Shown here in pieces: positions 42,770 to 53,539 of a stretch of DNA of 64,000 nt. A program made the position numbers and the translations under genes. This DNA is from Rhodovibrio sodomensis (GTDB lineage Bacteria; Pseudomonadota; Alphaproteobacteria; Kiloniellales; Rhodovibrionaceae). Below the pieces are notes generated by a model. The model had not been told where the DNA came from, ran no database searches, and worked only from the letters and a program-made list of their open reading frames with translations. Each line of letters opens with the position of its first letter. Positions within the stretch are counted from its first letter, which is position 1. The stretch is from assembly GCF_016583645.1 (NCBI RefSeq), contig NZ_NRRL01000016.1, positions 1-64,000 on the forward strand, read 5' to 3'.

Positions 42770-43866
42770 GCGCCGCGCAACTTGCCACGGCCGCCGGGCC
42801 GAAAGCCCGCGTAGCGGGCGGCTATACCGCGCTGCTGATCGTCTCGCTGCTCGCGCCGCTGGTGTTTCCCGCGTACGTGACCCAGTTCGCGTTCCTCTGG
42901 GTGCTGGTCGTGATCGCGCTTTGCTGGAACGTGATGGGCGGCGAGATGGGCTACAACTCGTTCGGCAACATCGTGTTCTTCGGGGTCGGCATGTATGCCA
43001 CCTCGGTCGTGCAGGTCGGCCTGTACGGCGACGTCGGCGCCTACACCGCCGCCAAGGGCGGGCTCGCGCTGGACCTGACGGTGACGCAGTACTTCGTCGG
43101 CTTGGGCGTGGGCATGTTCGCGGGCGCGCTGCTGGCGGTCGCGCTCGCGGGTATCCTGGGTCTGGGCATGCTGGGCCTGCGCGGGCACTACTTCGCGATC
43201 GGCACGCTCGGCCTGGGCATCGCCGCGGCGGAGCTGGCCGCCGGCTGGGACTGGATCGGGGCGGGGTCGGGCATGGTGCCGCCCAACTATCCGGACGCCG
43301 CCGGGATCGACCGGACCACGGTGTTCTACTATCTCGCCTTCATCCTGGCGGTCGCGACCTTCTTCACCCTCAAGCGGCTGCGCCGGGGGCGCTTCGGCCT
43401 GGCCATCAACGCCATCCGCGACGACGAGGACAAGGCCGAGGCGATGGGTCTGCACACCACCCGCTACAAGACGGTGGCGTGGTGCGTCAGCGCCTTCTTC
43501 ACCGCCTTCGCTGGCGGCATCGTGGGCAACATCGTTGGCTTCATCGACCCCCGCACGGTCGCCTTCGCCGGCGTCACCTACGGCGTCTGGATGGTCCTGA
43601 TGACGGTGCTGGGCGGCAAGGGCACGCTCTGGGGCCCGGTCGTGGGCGCGGCCGTGTTCCACGTCACCCAGGAGCTGTTCTGGACCTACCTGCTGGGCTG
43701 GCAGCGGGTCGCGCTGGGCCTGCTGATCGTGCTGATCGTGGTGTTCTTCCCCAAGGGGATCGTCGGCTACATCCGCGACAAGTGGCCCGAGAAGTTCGGC
43801 TACACGGTCGACGAAAGCGCGACCGGGGCGGCCGCCGACCCCGCCCAGCAGGGAGGCACGCGATGA
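42766..43866 (+). CDS. livM: Liv-type ABC transporter permease, LivM family
   Basis: 366 residues, ATG at 42766. About nine transmembrane segments; LRGHYFAIGTLGLGIAAAEL and RFGLAINAIRDDEDKAEAMGLHTTRYKTVAWCVSAFFTAFAGG (coupling loop) are LivM landmarks. The C-terminal tail is hydrophilic. Overlaps livG by four bases. Confidence 0.92.
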   Translation: MSAAQLATAAGPKARVAGGYTALLIVSLLAPLVFPAYVTQFAFLWVLVVIALCWNVMGGEMGYNSFGNIVFFGVGMYATSVVQVGLYGDVGAYTAAKGGLALDLTVTQYFVGLGVGMFAGALLAVALAGILGLGMLGLRGHYFAIGTLGLGIAAAELAAGWDWIGAGSGMVPPNYPDAAGIDRTTVFYYLAFILAVATFFTLKRLRRGRFGLAINAIRDDEDKAEAMGLHTTRYKTVAWCVSAFFTAFAGGIVGNIVGFIDPRTVAFAGVTYGVWMVLMTVLGGKGTLWGPVVGAAVFHVTQELFWTYLLGWQRVALGLLIVLIVVFFPKGIVGYIRDKWPEKFGYTVDESATGAAADPAQQGGTR

Positions 43867-44606
43867 GCCCGCTGCTCGAGGTCAACAACGTCTCCAAGGC
43901 GTTTGGCGGCGTGCAGGCGAACCATGACATCTCCCTGCAGGTCGCCGACGGCGAGATCGCCGGCATCATCGGGCCGAACGGCTCGGGCAAGACGACGCTG
44001 TTCAACTCGATCGTGGGCGCCCACCCGATCGATCGGGGCTCGATCAAGTTCCGGGACGAGGAGCTGTCGCGCCTGCGCGTGCCGCACATCGCCCGGCGCG
44101 GGCTGCTGCGCACCTTCCAGCAGACCCGCATCTACAAGCAGATGACCTGCGTGGAGAACATGCTGATCTCCCGGCCGCACGCGAACGAGACGCTGGGCAG
44201 CATGCTCGCCGATTTCGACGAGGCGGACTACCGGGAAGCGGGCGAGCTGCTTGAGCTGGTCGGCCTGTACGCCAAGCGCAACCTGCAGGCGGGCGAACTG
44301 TCGTTCGGCCAGCAGAAGCTCTTGGAGTTCGCCATGGCGCTGATGAACAACCCCAAGATGCTGCTGCTCGACGAGCCCACCGCCGGGATCAACCCGACGC
44401 TGATCAACGGCCTCTTGGAGCGCCTGGTCTATGCCAACCGCGAGCTCGGCATCACGCTCCTGGTGATCGAGCACAACATGCGCGTGATCATGTCGCTGGC
44501 CCAGCGCATCTACTGCCTGGCGCACGGCCAGCTGCTGGCCGAAGGCGCGCCCGAGACGGTGCGTAACGACCCGCGGGTGATCGACGCCTACCTGGGCGGC
44601 CAGTAA
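43863..44606 (+). CDS. livG: Liv-type ABC transporter ATP-binding protein, LivG family
   Basis: 247 residues, ATG at 43863. Walker A GPNGSGKTT, Q-loop TFQQTRIYKQMT, signature LSFGQQKLLEFAMAL, Walker B MLLLDEPTAGINP and switch VIEHNMRVIM. The Asn-Met pair in the H-loop (EHNM) and the INP after DEPTAG are typical LivG features. Confidence 0.93.
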   Translation: MSPLLEVNNVSKAFGGVQANHDISLQVADGEIAGIIGPNGSGKTTLFNSIVGAHPIDRGSIKFRDEELSRLRVPHIARRGLLRTFQQTRIYKQMTCVENMLISRPHANETLGSMLADFDEADYREAGELLELVGLYAKRNLQAGELSFGQQKLLEFAMALMNNPKMLLLDEPTAGINPTLINGLLERLVYANRELGITLLVIEHNMRVIMSLAQRIYCLAHGQLLAEGAPETVRNDPRVIDAYLGGQ

Positions 44607-44618
44607 GGGAGACCCACG

Positions 44619-45467
44619 ATGGCGCAGCACAGCAGCGCCGAGCGCGCCGGGCTGACCAGCGCCCTGTCCGTCGACGAGGTCGCCCGGCAGGCCCAGCAGA
44701 TGTCGGAGAACGCCCCCGACCGGGCGCGGCTGAACCAGCTCTGCCGCGGCGAGCCGCATCTGGAGGTCGCGGGGCTGACGGCCGGCTATGGCAAGATGGA
44801 GATCCTGCACGATTTCGATCTGTTGGTGGGATCGGGGCAGTCGCTCTGCCTGATCGGGCCGAACGGAGCCGGCAAGTCGACCGTCCTGCACTCCGTCTTC
44901 GGCTTCACCAACGTGTTCGACGGTCGGGTGAAGGTCCAGGGTGAGGACGTCACCCGTCTATCGCCGAAGGACAAGCTGGCGCGCGCGGGCATCGCCTATG
45001 TCCTGCAGGACAATTCGGTGTTCCCCGACCTCAGTGTCGAGGAAAACCTGCTGATGGGCGGTTACCTGCTGGACACCCGGAAGCAGGCCAAGCAGGCCGC
45101 CGAGCGGGTGTTCGAGAAGTACCCGCGCCTGGCCGACCGGAAGAACCAGCGCGCCGGCGTGCTGTCCGGCGGCGAACGGCGGCTGCTGGAGATCAGCCGG
45201 TCGCTGGTGATGGACCCGTCCGTGCTGCTGGTCGACGAGCCGTCGATTGGGCTGGAGCCGCGTTTCATCGAGATGGTCTTCGGCATCCTGGCCGACCTGA
45301 AGGAGACCGACCAGAAGACCATCCTGCTGGTCGAGCAGAACGCCAAGAAGGGCCTGGAGTTCGCCGACATCGGCTACGTCCTGGTTGCGGGCGAGCTCGC
45401 GATGGCGGGCCCGGGCACCGAACTGCTCGACGACGACGAGGTCGCCAAGCTGTTCCTGGGCGGCTGA
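44619..45467 (+). CDS. livF: Liv-type ABC transporter ATP-binding protein, LivF family, with N-terminal extension
   Basis: 282 residues from the ATG at 44619 (GGGAG upstream). The ABC domain begins only near residue 48 (LEVAGLTAGYGKMEIL); Walker A GPNGAGKST, signature LSGGERRLLEISRSL and Walker B VLLVDEPSIGLEP follow. The first 47 residues (AERAGLTSALSVDEVARQAQ...) are hydrophilic, unlike standard LivF of about 235 residues. Their role is unknown. A 15-bp direct repeat duplicates the stop codon region. Confidence 0.92.
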   Translation: MAQHSSAERAGLTSALSVDEVARQAQQMSENAPDRARLNQLCRGEPHLEVAGLTAGYGKMEILHDFDLLVGSGQSLCLIGPNGAGKSTVLHSVFGFTNVFDGRVKVQGEDVTRLSPKDKLARAGIAYVLQDNSVFPDLSVEENLLMGGYLLDTRKQAKQAAERVFEKYPRLADRKNQRAGVLSGGERRLLEISRSLVMDPSVLLVDEPSIGLEPRFIEMVFGILADLKETDQKTILLVEQNAKKGLEFADIGYVLVAGELAMAGPGTELLDDDEVAKLFLGG

Positions 45468-45490
45468 AACGGGGGCGGCTGAAACGGGGG
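45461..45490. repeat. 15-bp tandem duplication at the livF stop
   Basis: CGGCTGAAACGGGGG occurs twice back to back (45461-45475, 45476-45490), each with the TGA. The gene stops at the first copy, so the second is a small duplication without effect on the protein. Confidence 0.85.
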
Positions 45491-45651
45491 CGGCCGAGGG
45501 GGAATGCCCGCGCGCTTGCGCCGCACCGGGCTGTGCGCGTACAGCGGAACACGGTTAACCTGATACGCGACCCGGCTGCCGCGCCACGCGGTCGCGCCAT
45601 CGCCGCGCGGGTTGCGCTGGGGTCGCATCACGCTGTTAGGAGATCTGCGCC

Positions 45652-46407
45652 ATGGAACTGACCGGCGAATACACCATTCAGGCCGACCGTCAGAAGGTCT
45701 GGGAATCGCTCAACGACCCGGAAATCCTGAAACAGTGCATTCCGGGCTGCGAGGAGATCGAGCGGTCCGACGAAAACGAGTTCTCGGCCAAGGTGAAGGC
45801 CAAGGTGGGCCCGGTGAACTCGCGCTTCTCGGGCAAAGTGACGCTGTCCAACCTGAACCCGCCGGAGAGCTATACCATCTCCGGCGAGGGCAGCGGCGGC
45901 GCGGCCGGCTTCGCCAAGGGTGGCGCGGACGTCAAGCTGGAGGAGATCGACGCCAGCCAGACCAAGTTGTCCTACAAGGTCGACGCCCAGGTCGGCGGCA
46001 AGCTCGCCCAACTCGGCCAGCGGCTGATCCAGTCGACGGCGAATAAATACGCCAAGCAGTTCTTCGATAAGTTCGAGCAGGTGGTCGGCGAAGGCGCGGC
46101 CGCGGATGCCGCCGTGGCCGAGGGCGCGCAGAGCGCCCCCAGCGGCGGCACCGCCGAGGCCGGCGCCAGTAAGGCGGAATCCGACGCGGCGCACGCCGCC
46201 GCCCAGGCCGCCGGCACCTATCCCGAGACCGCCGGCGAAAACGCCCAGACCGCCCAGGCCGATCAACAGGCCCGAACCGAGGCGACCCAGAAGCAGCAGG
46301 GCAAGGACGTCGGCACCCGGGACGACAAGATGATCGTCCCCTACCCGGTTTGGGTCGTGGGCCTGATCGCGGTGGTGATCGCGCTGCTGGCGATCTTCGC
46401 GCTGTAG
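45652..46407 (+). CDS. coxG: CoxG-family SRPBCC protein with C-terminal membrane anchor
   Basis: 251 residues, ATG at 45652 with AGGAG upstream. The CoxG domain occupies about residues 1-150 (MELTGEYTIQADRQKVWESL, DPEILKQCIPGCEEIE). A low-complexity Ala/Gln/Glu linker follows, ending in a transmembrane helix (YPVWVVGLIAVVIALLAIFAL). CoxG-type proteins recruit or anchor CO-dehydrogenase-like molybdenum hydroxylases at the inner membrane. It leads the coxGSLM set here. Confidence 0.9.
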   Translation: MELTGEYTIQADRQKVWESLNDPEILKQCIPGCEEIERSDENEFSAKVKAKVGPVNSRFSGKVTLSNLNPPESYTISGEGSGGAAGFAKGGADVKLEEIDASQTKLSYKVDAQVGGKLAQLGQRLIQSTANKYAKQFFDKFEQVVGEGAAADAAVAEGAQSAPSGGTAEAGASKAESDAAHAAAQAAGTYPETAGENAQTAQADQQARTEATQKQQGKDVGTRDDKMIVPYPVWVVGLIAVVIALLAIFAL

Positions 46408-46651
46408 GCGCCCATCGGTAGGTGACGAGCAGTAGGCGCCCAGCAGGGGCGTTGGCGTATGATTTCGACTGGGAACGATGGGCGGCGGCCGCGCGCATGC
46501 GTGCGCTTGACCTGCAGTCGGGCGGCTCGCAAACTCTCAACTGGGCTAAACCGGTTCCCGGTCAGCGCACCGGGTAAGAAGCAACCTAATAACGCCGGCC
46601 TGCGGCGGTCCTCGCCGCGGTTCCGGCCGCGCCACATGAGGGAGGAACGTC

Positions 46652-47119
<468 letters not shown>

Positions 47120-47123
47120 AGCC

Positions 47124-49487
47124 ATGCCGGATACAGGTGCTCAGCGCGTCCTGCGCAAGGAAGACAACCGCTTCCTGACCGGTCGCGGCCGCTATACCGA
47201 CGACTTCAACCGCCAGGGCCAGGCTTACGGCGTGTTCGTCCGCTCCGAGATGGCGCACGCGAAGATCAAGAGCGTCGACACCAGCCAGGCCGAGCAGGCG
47301 CCCGGCGTGGTCGCGGTGTTCACCGGTAAGGACATGGAGGCGGACGGGGTCGGCTCCCTGCCCTGCGGCTGGACCGTCACCGACCGGCACGGCAACCCGC
47401 ACAAGGCGCCGCCGCACTGGCCGCTGGCGCGCGACAAGGTGCGCTACGTCGGCGATCAGGTCGCGTTCGTGATCGCGGAGACCGATGCCCAGGCACGCGA
47501 CGCCGCGGAGTTGGTTGCGGTCGACTACGAACCGCTCGACGCCGTGGTCGAGACCGGCAAGGCGCTGAACGGTCCGCAGGTCCACGAAGAAGCGCCGGAC
47601 AACCTGTGCTTCGACTGGGAGATCGGCGACAAGCAGGCGACCGACGACGCGTTCGCCAAGGCGGACCACGTCTCCAAGGTCGAGCTGGTCAACAACCGCT
47701 TGGTCCCCAACGCGATCGAGCCGCGCGCGGCGATCGGCGAGTACGATCCGGGCGGCGACGAGTATACGCTCTACTCGACCAGCCAGAATCCGCACCTGCT
47801 ACGGCTGATCCTGTGCGCCTTCGTGCTCAACCTGCCGGAGCATAAGGTGCGCGTGGTCGCGCCCGACGTGGGCGGCGGCTTCGGCTCCAAGATCTACTGC
47901 TACGCCGAGGAAACAACCTGCGTCTGGGCGTCGAAGAAGCTCGACGGGCGTCCGGTCAAGTGGGTGGCCACCCGGACCGAGGCGTTCCAGGCGGACGCGC
48001 ACGGCCGCGACCACATCACCACCGCCGAGATGGCGCTGGACAAGGACGGCAAGTTCCTTGGCATGCGCGTCGATACGATCGCCAACCTGGGCGCGTACCT
48101 GTCCAATTTCTCCACGGCCGTGCCGACCTACCTCTACGGCACGCTGCTCGCCGGGCAGTACAAGACGCCCGCGATCCACGGCAACGTCAAGGCGGTGTTC
48201 ACCAACACCGCGCCGGTGGACGCCTACCGCGGCGCCGGACGGCCGGAGGCGACCTACGTCGTCGAGCGGCTGGTCGAGCGCTGCGCCCGGGACCTGAACA
48301 TCGACCCCGCGGAAATCCGGCGGCGCAACTTCGTCCAGCCGGACGAGTTCCCGTACCAGACGCCGGTCGCGCTGACCTACGACAGCGGTCAGTACGAGTT
48401 GGCGCTGGACGAGGCGCTCAAGATGATCGACTACCGGAACTTCGCCCAGCGCCGGCAGGAGAGCGAGCGCCGGGGCAAGCTGCGCGGGATCGGCTTCTCC
48501 GCCTACATCGAGGCGTGCGGCATCGCCCCGTCGCAGGTCGTCGGTGCGCTCGGCGCCGGTGTCGGCCTGTGGGAGAGCGCGCAGGTCCGCTTCAACGCCA
48601 CCGGCTCGATCTCCGTGTTCACCGGCAGCCACAGCCACGGCCAGGGCCACGAGACGACGTTCGCCCAGATGGTCGCCGACAAGTTCGGCACCGACTACAA
48701 CAACGTCGACATCGTGCACGGCGATACCGGCCGGATCCCGATGGGCATGGGCACCTACGGCTCGCGCTCGCTCGCGGTCGGCGGCTCGGCGATCCTGCGC
48801 GCCTGCGACAAGGTCGTCGAGAAGGGCAAGAAGATCGCCGCGCACATGCTGGAAGCCTCGGTCGACGACATCGAGTTCGACCAGGGCACCTTCCGCGTCG
48901 CCGGCACCGACAAGCAGAAGTCGATCGGCGAGATCGCCTTCGCGGCCTACGTCCCGCACGACTTCCCGCAGGACGTCGAGCCCGGCCTGGACGAAACGGC
49001 GTTCTACGATCCCGCCAACTTCACCTACCCCTCGGGCGTGCACATCGCCGAGGTCGAGATCGATCCCGACACCGGCGAGACCCAGATCGCCGACTGGGTC
49101 GCGGTCGACGACTTCGGCCGGGTGATCAACCCGATGATCGTCGAGGGTCAGGTGCACGGCGGCATCGCCCAGGGCGTCGGCCAGGCGCTGTTGGAGAACA
49201 CCGTCTACGACCCCGACAGCGGGCAGCTCGTCACCGGATCCTACCAGGACTACACGATGCCGCGCGCGGACGACCTGCCGTCCTTCCGGGTCGGCATGAC
49301 GGAAACCCCGTGCCCGCACAATCCGGTCGGGGCCAAGGGCTGCGGCGAGGCAGGCGCGATCGCCGCCCCGGCGGCCCTGATGAACGCGATTACCGACGCG
49401 CTGGGCACCGAGGACATTCAGATGCCGGCGACCCGCGAGAAGGTCTGGCGGGTGGCGCAGCAGCGCCTGGCCCCGGCGGCCGAATAG
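47124..49487 (+). CDS. coxL: Molybdenum hydroxylase large subunit (CO dehydrogenase form II-type)
   Basis: 787 residues. The Mo-cofactor domains of the xanthine oxidase family are complete: the active-site loop [12 protein letters not shown], with AYRGAGR at 367-373, and the catalytic glutamate in GCGEAG (E742). Form I CO dehydrogenases carry AYxCSFR with the Cu-bound cysteine, which is absent here. So this is form II, whose CO activity is doubtful; aldehyde or N-heteroaromatic hydroxylation is equally plausible. Cytoplasmic, with CoxG probably anchoring it. The gene is flanked by coxS and coxM in the standard SLM order. Confidence 0.93.
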   Translation: MPDTGAQRVLRKEDNRFLTGRGRYTDDFNRQGQAYGVFVRSEMAHAKIKSVDTSQAEQAPGVVAVFTGKDMEADGVGSLPCGWTVTDRHGNPHKAPPHWPLARDKVRYVGDQVAFVIAETDAQARDAAELVAVDYEPLDAVVETGKALNGPQVHEEAPDNLCFDWEIGDKQATDDAFAKADHVSKVELVNNRLVPNAIEPRAAIGEYDPGGDEYTLYSTSQNPHLLRLILCAFVLNLPEHKVRVVAPDVGGGFGSKIYCYAEETTCVWASKKLDGRPVKWVATRTEAFQADAHGRDHITTAEMALDKDGKFLGMRVDTIANLGAYLSNFSTAVPTYLYGTLLAGQYKTPAIHGNVKAVFTNTAPVDAYRGAGRPEATYVVERLVERCARDLNIDPAEIRRRNFVQPDEFPYQTPVALTYDSGQYELALDEALKMIDYRNFAQRRQESERRGKLRGIGFSAYIEACGIAPSQVVGALGAGVGLWESAQVRFNATGSISVFTGSHSHGQGHETTFAQMVADKFGTDYNNVDIVHGDTGRIPMGMGTYGSRSLAVGGSAILRACDKVVEKGKKIAAHMLEASVDDIEFDQGTFRVAGTDKQKSIGEIAFAAYVPHDFPQDVEPGLDETAFYDPANFTYPSGVHIAEVEIDPDTGETQIADWVAVDDFGRVINPMIVEGQVHGGIAQGVGQALLENTVYDPDSGQLVTGSYQDYTMPRADDLPSFRVGMTETPCPHNPVGAKGCGEAGAIAAPAALMNAITDALGTEDIQMPATREKVWRVAQQRLAPAAE

Positions 49488-49503
49488 GGAGGCGAGAAAC
49501 GCC

Positions 49504-50298
49504 ATGTATCAGTTCGACTATCACCGGCCGACCAGCCTGGACGAGGCTGCCCAGATCCTTTCTCAGGACGACGAGGCCTCGCTGCTTGCCGGCGGGCAGA
49601 CCCTGCTGCCGACCATGAAGCAGCGGCTGGCCGCGCCCTCGCAGCTCGTCGACCTGTCCGGCATCGCCGAGCTCAAGGGCGTGCGGGAGGACAGCGGTCA
49701 GATCATCGTCGGCGCGATGACCCCGCATGATACGGTCGCCAACGACAAGACCGTGCAGGCCAAGATCCCCGGCCTCGCCCATCTGGCGGGCGAGATTGGC
49801 GATCCGCAGGTGCGCAACCGCGGCACCATCGGCGGCTCGCTCGCCAACAACGACCCGGCGTCCGACTATCCGGGCGCCGTGCTCGGCCTGGGGGCGACGG
49901 TCCGGACCAACAAGCGCGAGATCCCGGCCGACGACTTCTTCCTCGGCCTGTTCGAGACCGCGCTCGACGAGGGCGAGCTGATCAAGGAGGTCGCCTTCCC
50001 GGTGCCGAAGAAGAGCGCCTACGCCAAGTTCCACAACCCGGCCTCGCGCTATGCGATCGTCGGCGCCTTCGTGGCGTCGACCGAGCAGGGCGTCCGGGTG
50101 GCAATCACGGGGGCCGGCCCATGTGTGTTCCGGGTCCCGGAAATGGAGCAGGCGCTGAACTCGAACTGGTCGGCCGATGCGATCAAGGACATCAAGGTCG
50201 CGGCGGACGATTTCAACACCGACCTGCATGCCAGCGCGGATTACCGGGCCCACCTGGTCACCGTGATGGCCAAGCGGGCAGTGCAGGCCGCCGGCTGA
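49504..50298 (+). CDS. coxM: Molybdenum hydroxylase medium subunit, FAD-binding
   Basis: 264 residues. FAD-binding motifs LLAGGQTLLPTMK and NRGTIGGSLANNDPASDYP match CO dehydrogenase/xanthine dehydrogenase FAD subunits. It transfers electrons from the Fe-S subunit onward to a quinone-linked acceptor. Starts 16 bp after coxL. A family A hairpin follows the stop, likely marking the end of the coxGSLM transcript. Confidence 0.94.
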   Translation: MYQFDYHRPTSLDEAAQILSQDDEASLLAGGQTLLPTMKQRLAAPSQLVDLSGIAELKGVREDSGQIIVGAMTPHDTVANDKTVQAKIPGLAHLAGEIGDPQVRNRGTIGGSLANNDPASDYPGAVLGLGATVRTNKREIPADDFFLGLFETALDEGELIKEVAFPVPKKSAYAKFHNPASRYAIVGAFVASTEQGVRVAITGAGPCVFRVPEMEQALNSNWSADAIKDIKVAADDFNTDLHASADYRAHLVTVMAKRAVQAAG

Positions 50299-50313
50299 TC
50301 CGGATAAATCTTG

Positions 50314-50387
50314 TCGAGAGCGAAATGCCTGAAGGCCATAGCGGCCTTCAGGCTGAATTTCATTCTGACTGCTTAGTTTGAGGGCAA
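50314..50387 (+). repeat. Family A repeat, copy 4 (diverged left half)
   Basis: TCGAGAGCGAAAT, the perfect hairpin GCCTGAAGGCC/GGCCTTCAGGC, and ATTTCATTCTGACTGCTTAG correspond to the first half of the unit with different stem bases that still pair. It lies between coxM and ydbH. The paired changes support a structural role. The strong hairpin may terminate the coxGSLM mRNA. Confidence 0.7.
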
Positions 50388-50522
50388 GCCCCGGCAACCG
50401 GCCCGGGTCCCGCGCCGCGCGCGTGGGGCCCGGGGCGTTTGCGTCCGGGCGGGGCGCGCGTCACACTCTCTCAGGCACGCGCGAACGCGCACACGAACCC
50501 CGCAACCACGAAGCCGCCCCTC

Positions 50523-53429
50523 ATGCGCCGCTGGCTGCTTTGGCTGCCGCTGTCGGTTCTGACCGTCGTTGGGCTCGCGATCGGGGCGCTATTGCTCGCC
50601 CGGACCGAGATCGCGGAGCTGGCGGCGCGCGAGCTGCTGGAGCGTCGCGGCTTTCCCAATGCTCAGATGACGGTCGCGCGGCTGACGCACGAACGCCTGG
50701 AGCTGACCGACGTCGATTTGGGCCCGGGCGCGCCCGAGGCCGCCCGGATCGCCGTCGTCTACACCCTGAGCGGCCTGCTGGACGGCCGCATCGAGCGGCT
50801 GGAGGTCGACGGTCCGCAGGTCACGGTCGATTTAACGGCGGATCAGCCGCTCGGCGGCCTCCTGGGCGCATTGCCGTCGGGCCCGGCCGAGGCCGCGGCC
50901 GGCCCGGCGACCGTGCCGCGCCTGCCCGAACCTGTGCCGACCGTGCTGCTGCGCAACGCCGCGGTCGAGGTGCGCGGTGCGCGGGCCACGGTGCAGATGT
51001 CGCTGAGCGGCCGGATCGACCGGCGCGACGGCGAGACCCGCGCCACGCTGCACGGTCAGGTGCGCACCCCGCACACCACCGCCGATGTCAGCCTCGATGC
51101 CCGCCAGCTTGGATTGGAACCGCGGCTGTTCGTGGAGGTGACCGGGCGCAGCGAACTGGCCCGCCTGCCCTGGCCGGACGCGCTGGCGCATCGGCCGGCC
51201 GGCGGCACGCTCGATTTCTCGCTGACCGGCGAGCTGCAGTTCCCGGCGCCCGGCAGCGCGCTCACGCTCGACAATCTGGTCCGCCCGGCCTCCCGGCTTG
51301 CCCTGCAGCTGTCGGTCGAGCGGCTGGAGCTGCCCGGGCTGGCGCACGGCGTGGCGGCGCGCAGCAAGGTCCATCTGGCGGTTTCGGACGGTGCCCTCGT
51401 GGCGCGCCTGGTTGACCCGGCGACCCTCAGCACCGACGGGGTGCAGGCCGCGCGCCTCACCGAGCTTGGTCTGCCGCAGGACGCAGCGCAAATGCTCGCC
51501 CGGTTCCGGACCGTGGCGCTGACCCCCTGGACCGGCGGGCACGAAGTCCTGGAACTGCACGCTGTCGACGCGGCGTCCGGGACGCCGGACGGCGCGGCCT
51601 GGCGTTGGAACGGCCGGGCCAGCCTGCTGGCCGGGGGTGCGCAGATGGACGAAGCCGAGTTGCGCGTGCGCGCGGCGGCGACCGGTACTCTGGCCCGCGG
51701 GTTCGGCTTGCAGGTCGCCCGCGTCGACCGCCTGGAGGCGCAGGCCCGCCGCCTCGCCTACGGTCCGCACCGGCTCGACCGTGCCAGCTTTACCGGCCAG
51801 GCAACCATCAAGCCGGGCGGCCTGACGCTCGACGGGACGCTGCACGCCGACGGCATCTCGATCGTCGCCGGCGCCCAGCGGGTCGACGGCATCCGCGTGG
51901 CCGCGCCGCTCGCCGTCCGTGCCACGGCGGCGGGCACCCGGCTTACGCTGTCGGACGCCGCAACGGTGACCATGCGCGATGTGCCGGACACCCGGCCGGT
52001 GGTCCTGGACACGCCGGTCAAGCTCACGGTCACCGGGCTGGAAGCGACCGCCGCGGCCGGACAGGTGCAGGCGTCGTTTCGGGTCGCGCCCGGGACGCTC
52101 GACGCCACGTTGCTGCGCCGCGACGCCGGCGATCTCACCGCCCATTTCGCGCCTGGGCCGATCTCGTTCGCGCTGGAGAGCCTGACACCGCTCAAGGCGC
52201 GCGTCGGGTTCGACGGCGGGACGCTGAAGATCCCGGGCGAACGGATCGCCGCGCGCGAGGTCTCCGCCGAGTTCAAGCAGGGCTACGGCAACCCGGTCGC
52301 CCTGATCACCCTGGGCCATCTGACCCACGGCGGCGACCCCGCAGCGCTCGCGCCCAGCCTGGTGTGGATGCAGTTGCACGCGACCGGCGACCAGGGCTGG
52401 CGCGTGGTCGGCCAGCAGATCGTCAAGGGCACGGCTATCCGCCTGCCGTTCGCCGCGCGCACCGACGCAGACGCGCGCAACGGTCAGGCGACGATCGGCC
52501 CGGTCAACGCCCGTTTCGTGCCCGAAGGCCTGCAGCCGGGCCGGATCTCGCCTTGGCTTGGCGCCCGGGTGCGCAATGCCGAAGGCCAGTTGGGTATGCG
52601 CGGCGAACTCGCCTGGACGCCGGCCGGACTGACCAGTTCGGCGACACTGGCGGCCACCGACCTCGGCTTCACGGCCGACGCCGTGACGGTCAGCGGCCTG
52701 ACCGGCACCGTGTTCTTCGACAGCCTGACACCGCCGGACACGCCGGCGAACCAGCGCCTGACCGCCGACGCCGTTACCGCAGGGGTGCCGCTCGAGAACG
52801 TCGAGATCGTGTTCGACGTCGACAGTCCGGAGGGCGGCGCGCCGGTGCTGCGGCTGGCCCGCGCCGGCGGCACGCTGGCCGGAGGCGACGTGTTCGTGCG
52901 CGACGCCGAGCTACGGCTGGGTGCCAAGACCAATCGCGTGACCGTTCAGGTTCGTGACGTCTCGATGAGCAAGCTGGTCGGGCTTCTCGAGGTCGAAGGC
53001 CTGCGGGCCGATGGCACGCTGGCCGGCGAGATTCCGCTGCGGTTCGGACCCGGCGGCCTGCAGATCGACCGGGGCAAGCTCGCCGCCGTCGACAACGGAC
53101 GGATCCAGCTCGAGTTCGGCGCGGCGCAGGACACACTGGCCGGCCAGGGCCAATCGGTCGGCCTGATGGTGCGCGCCCTGCAGGACTTCCATTACGATGT
53201 GCTGTCGCTGACGGTGACCCGCCCGAAGACCGGGAACCTTGCGCTTGGCATCACCATGCAGGGCAACAATCCGGACGTGCTCGACGGCTATCCGTTCAAG
53301 TTCAACATCGATCTGACCGGCGACCTCGAGCCGATCCTGGCGGCGCTGCAGACCGGCCGGCGCCTGACCACCGACCTGCTGCAGCGCGCGCTGGAGAACC
53401 GCGGGGCGGGCGATGTCCAGATCCAGTAG
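50523..53429 (+). CDS. ydbH: YdbH-family AsmA-like intermembrane lipid-transport protein
   Basis: 968 residues from the ATG at 50523; an earlier frame opening at 50439 adds a non-signal stretch. One N-terminal membrane anchor (WLLWLPLSVLTVVGLAIGALLLA), then a very long beta-rich repeat region with about 20-residue strand repeats, and the YdbH C-terminal domain ending LDGYPFKFNIDLTGDLEPILAALQTGRRL. YdbH, with TamB and YhdP, forms bridges that carry phospholipids across the periplasm. ynbE and ydbL follow, as in E. coli. Confidence 0.88.
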   Translation: MRRWLLWLPLSVLTVVGLAIGALLLARTEIAELAARELLERRGFPNAQMTVARLTHERLELTDVDLGPGAPEAARIAVVYTLSGLLDGRIERLEVDGPQVTVDLTADQPLGGLLGALPSGPAEAAAGPATVPRLPEPVPTVLLRNAAVEVRGARATVQMSLSGRIDRRDGETRATLHGQVRTPHTTADVSLDARQLGLEPRLFVEVTGRSELARLPWPDALAHRPAGGTLDFSLTGELQFPAPGSALTLDNLVRPASRLALQLSVERLELPGLAHGVAARSKVHLAVSDGALVARLVDPATLSTDGVQAARLTELGLPQDAAQMLARFRTVALTPWTGGHEVLELHAVDAASGTPDGAAWRWNGRASLLAGGAQMDEAELRVRAAATGTLARGFGLQVARVDRLEAQARRLAYGPHRLDRASFTGQATIKPGGLTLDGTLHADGISIVAGAQRVDGIRVAAPLAVRATAAGTRLTLSDAATVTMRDVPDTRPVVLDTPVKLTVTGLEATAAAGQVQASFRVAPGTLDATLLRRDAGDLTAHFAPGPISFALESLTPLKARVGFDGGTLKIPGERIAAREVSAEFKQGYGNPVALITLGHLTHGGDPAALAPSLVWMQLHATGDQGWRVVGQQIVKGTAIRLPFAARTDADARNGQATIGPVNARFVPEGLQPGRISPWLGARVRNAEGQLGMRGELAWTPAGLTSSATLAATDLGFTADAVTVSGLTGTVFFDSLTPPDTPANQRLTADAVTAGVPLENVEIVFDVDSPEGGAPVLRLARAGGTLAGGDVFVRDAELRLGAKTNRVTVQVRDVSMSKLVGLLEVEGLRADGTLAGEIPLRFGPGGLQIDRGKLAAVDNGRIQLEFGAAQDTLAGQGQSVGLMVRALQDFHYDVLSLTVTRPKTGNLALGITMQGNNPDVLDGYPFKFNIDLTGDLEPILAALQTGRRLTTDLLQRALENRGAGDVQIQ

Positions 53430-53539
53430 CCGTGCGCGCGGTTTCGCATTTGTCTCGACCCGCCCCGCAGGCGTAGGCTCTTGCCGGAGACGGTCTTATC
53501 TGAAATCATATTTGCATGTGAATTTGGAGATAGTTGCCC

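Noticed and set aside
45652..46407. CoxG as a standalone membrane protein of another system
   Set aside because: The CoxG domain and position directly before coxS make the hydroxylase link much more likely.
47124..49487. Form I aerobic CO dehydrogenase
   Set aside because: The active loop is AYRGAGR, not AYxCSFR, so a CO-oxidising function was not assigned.
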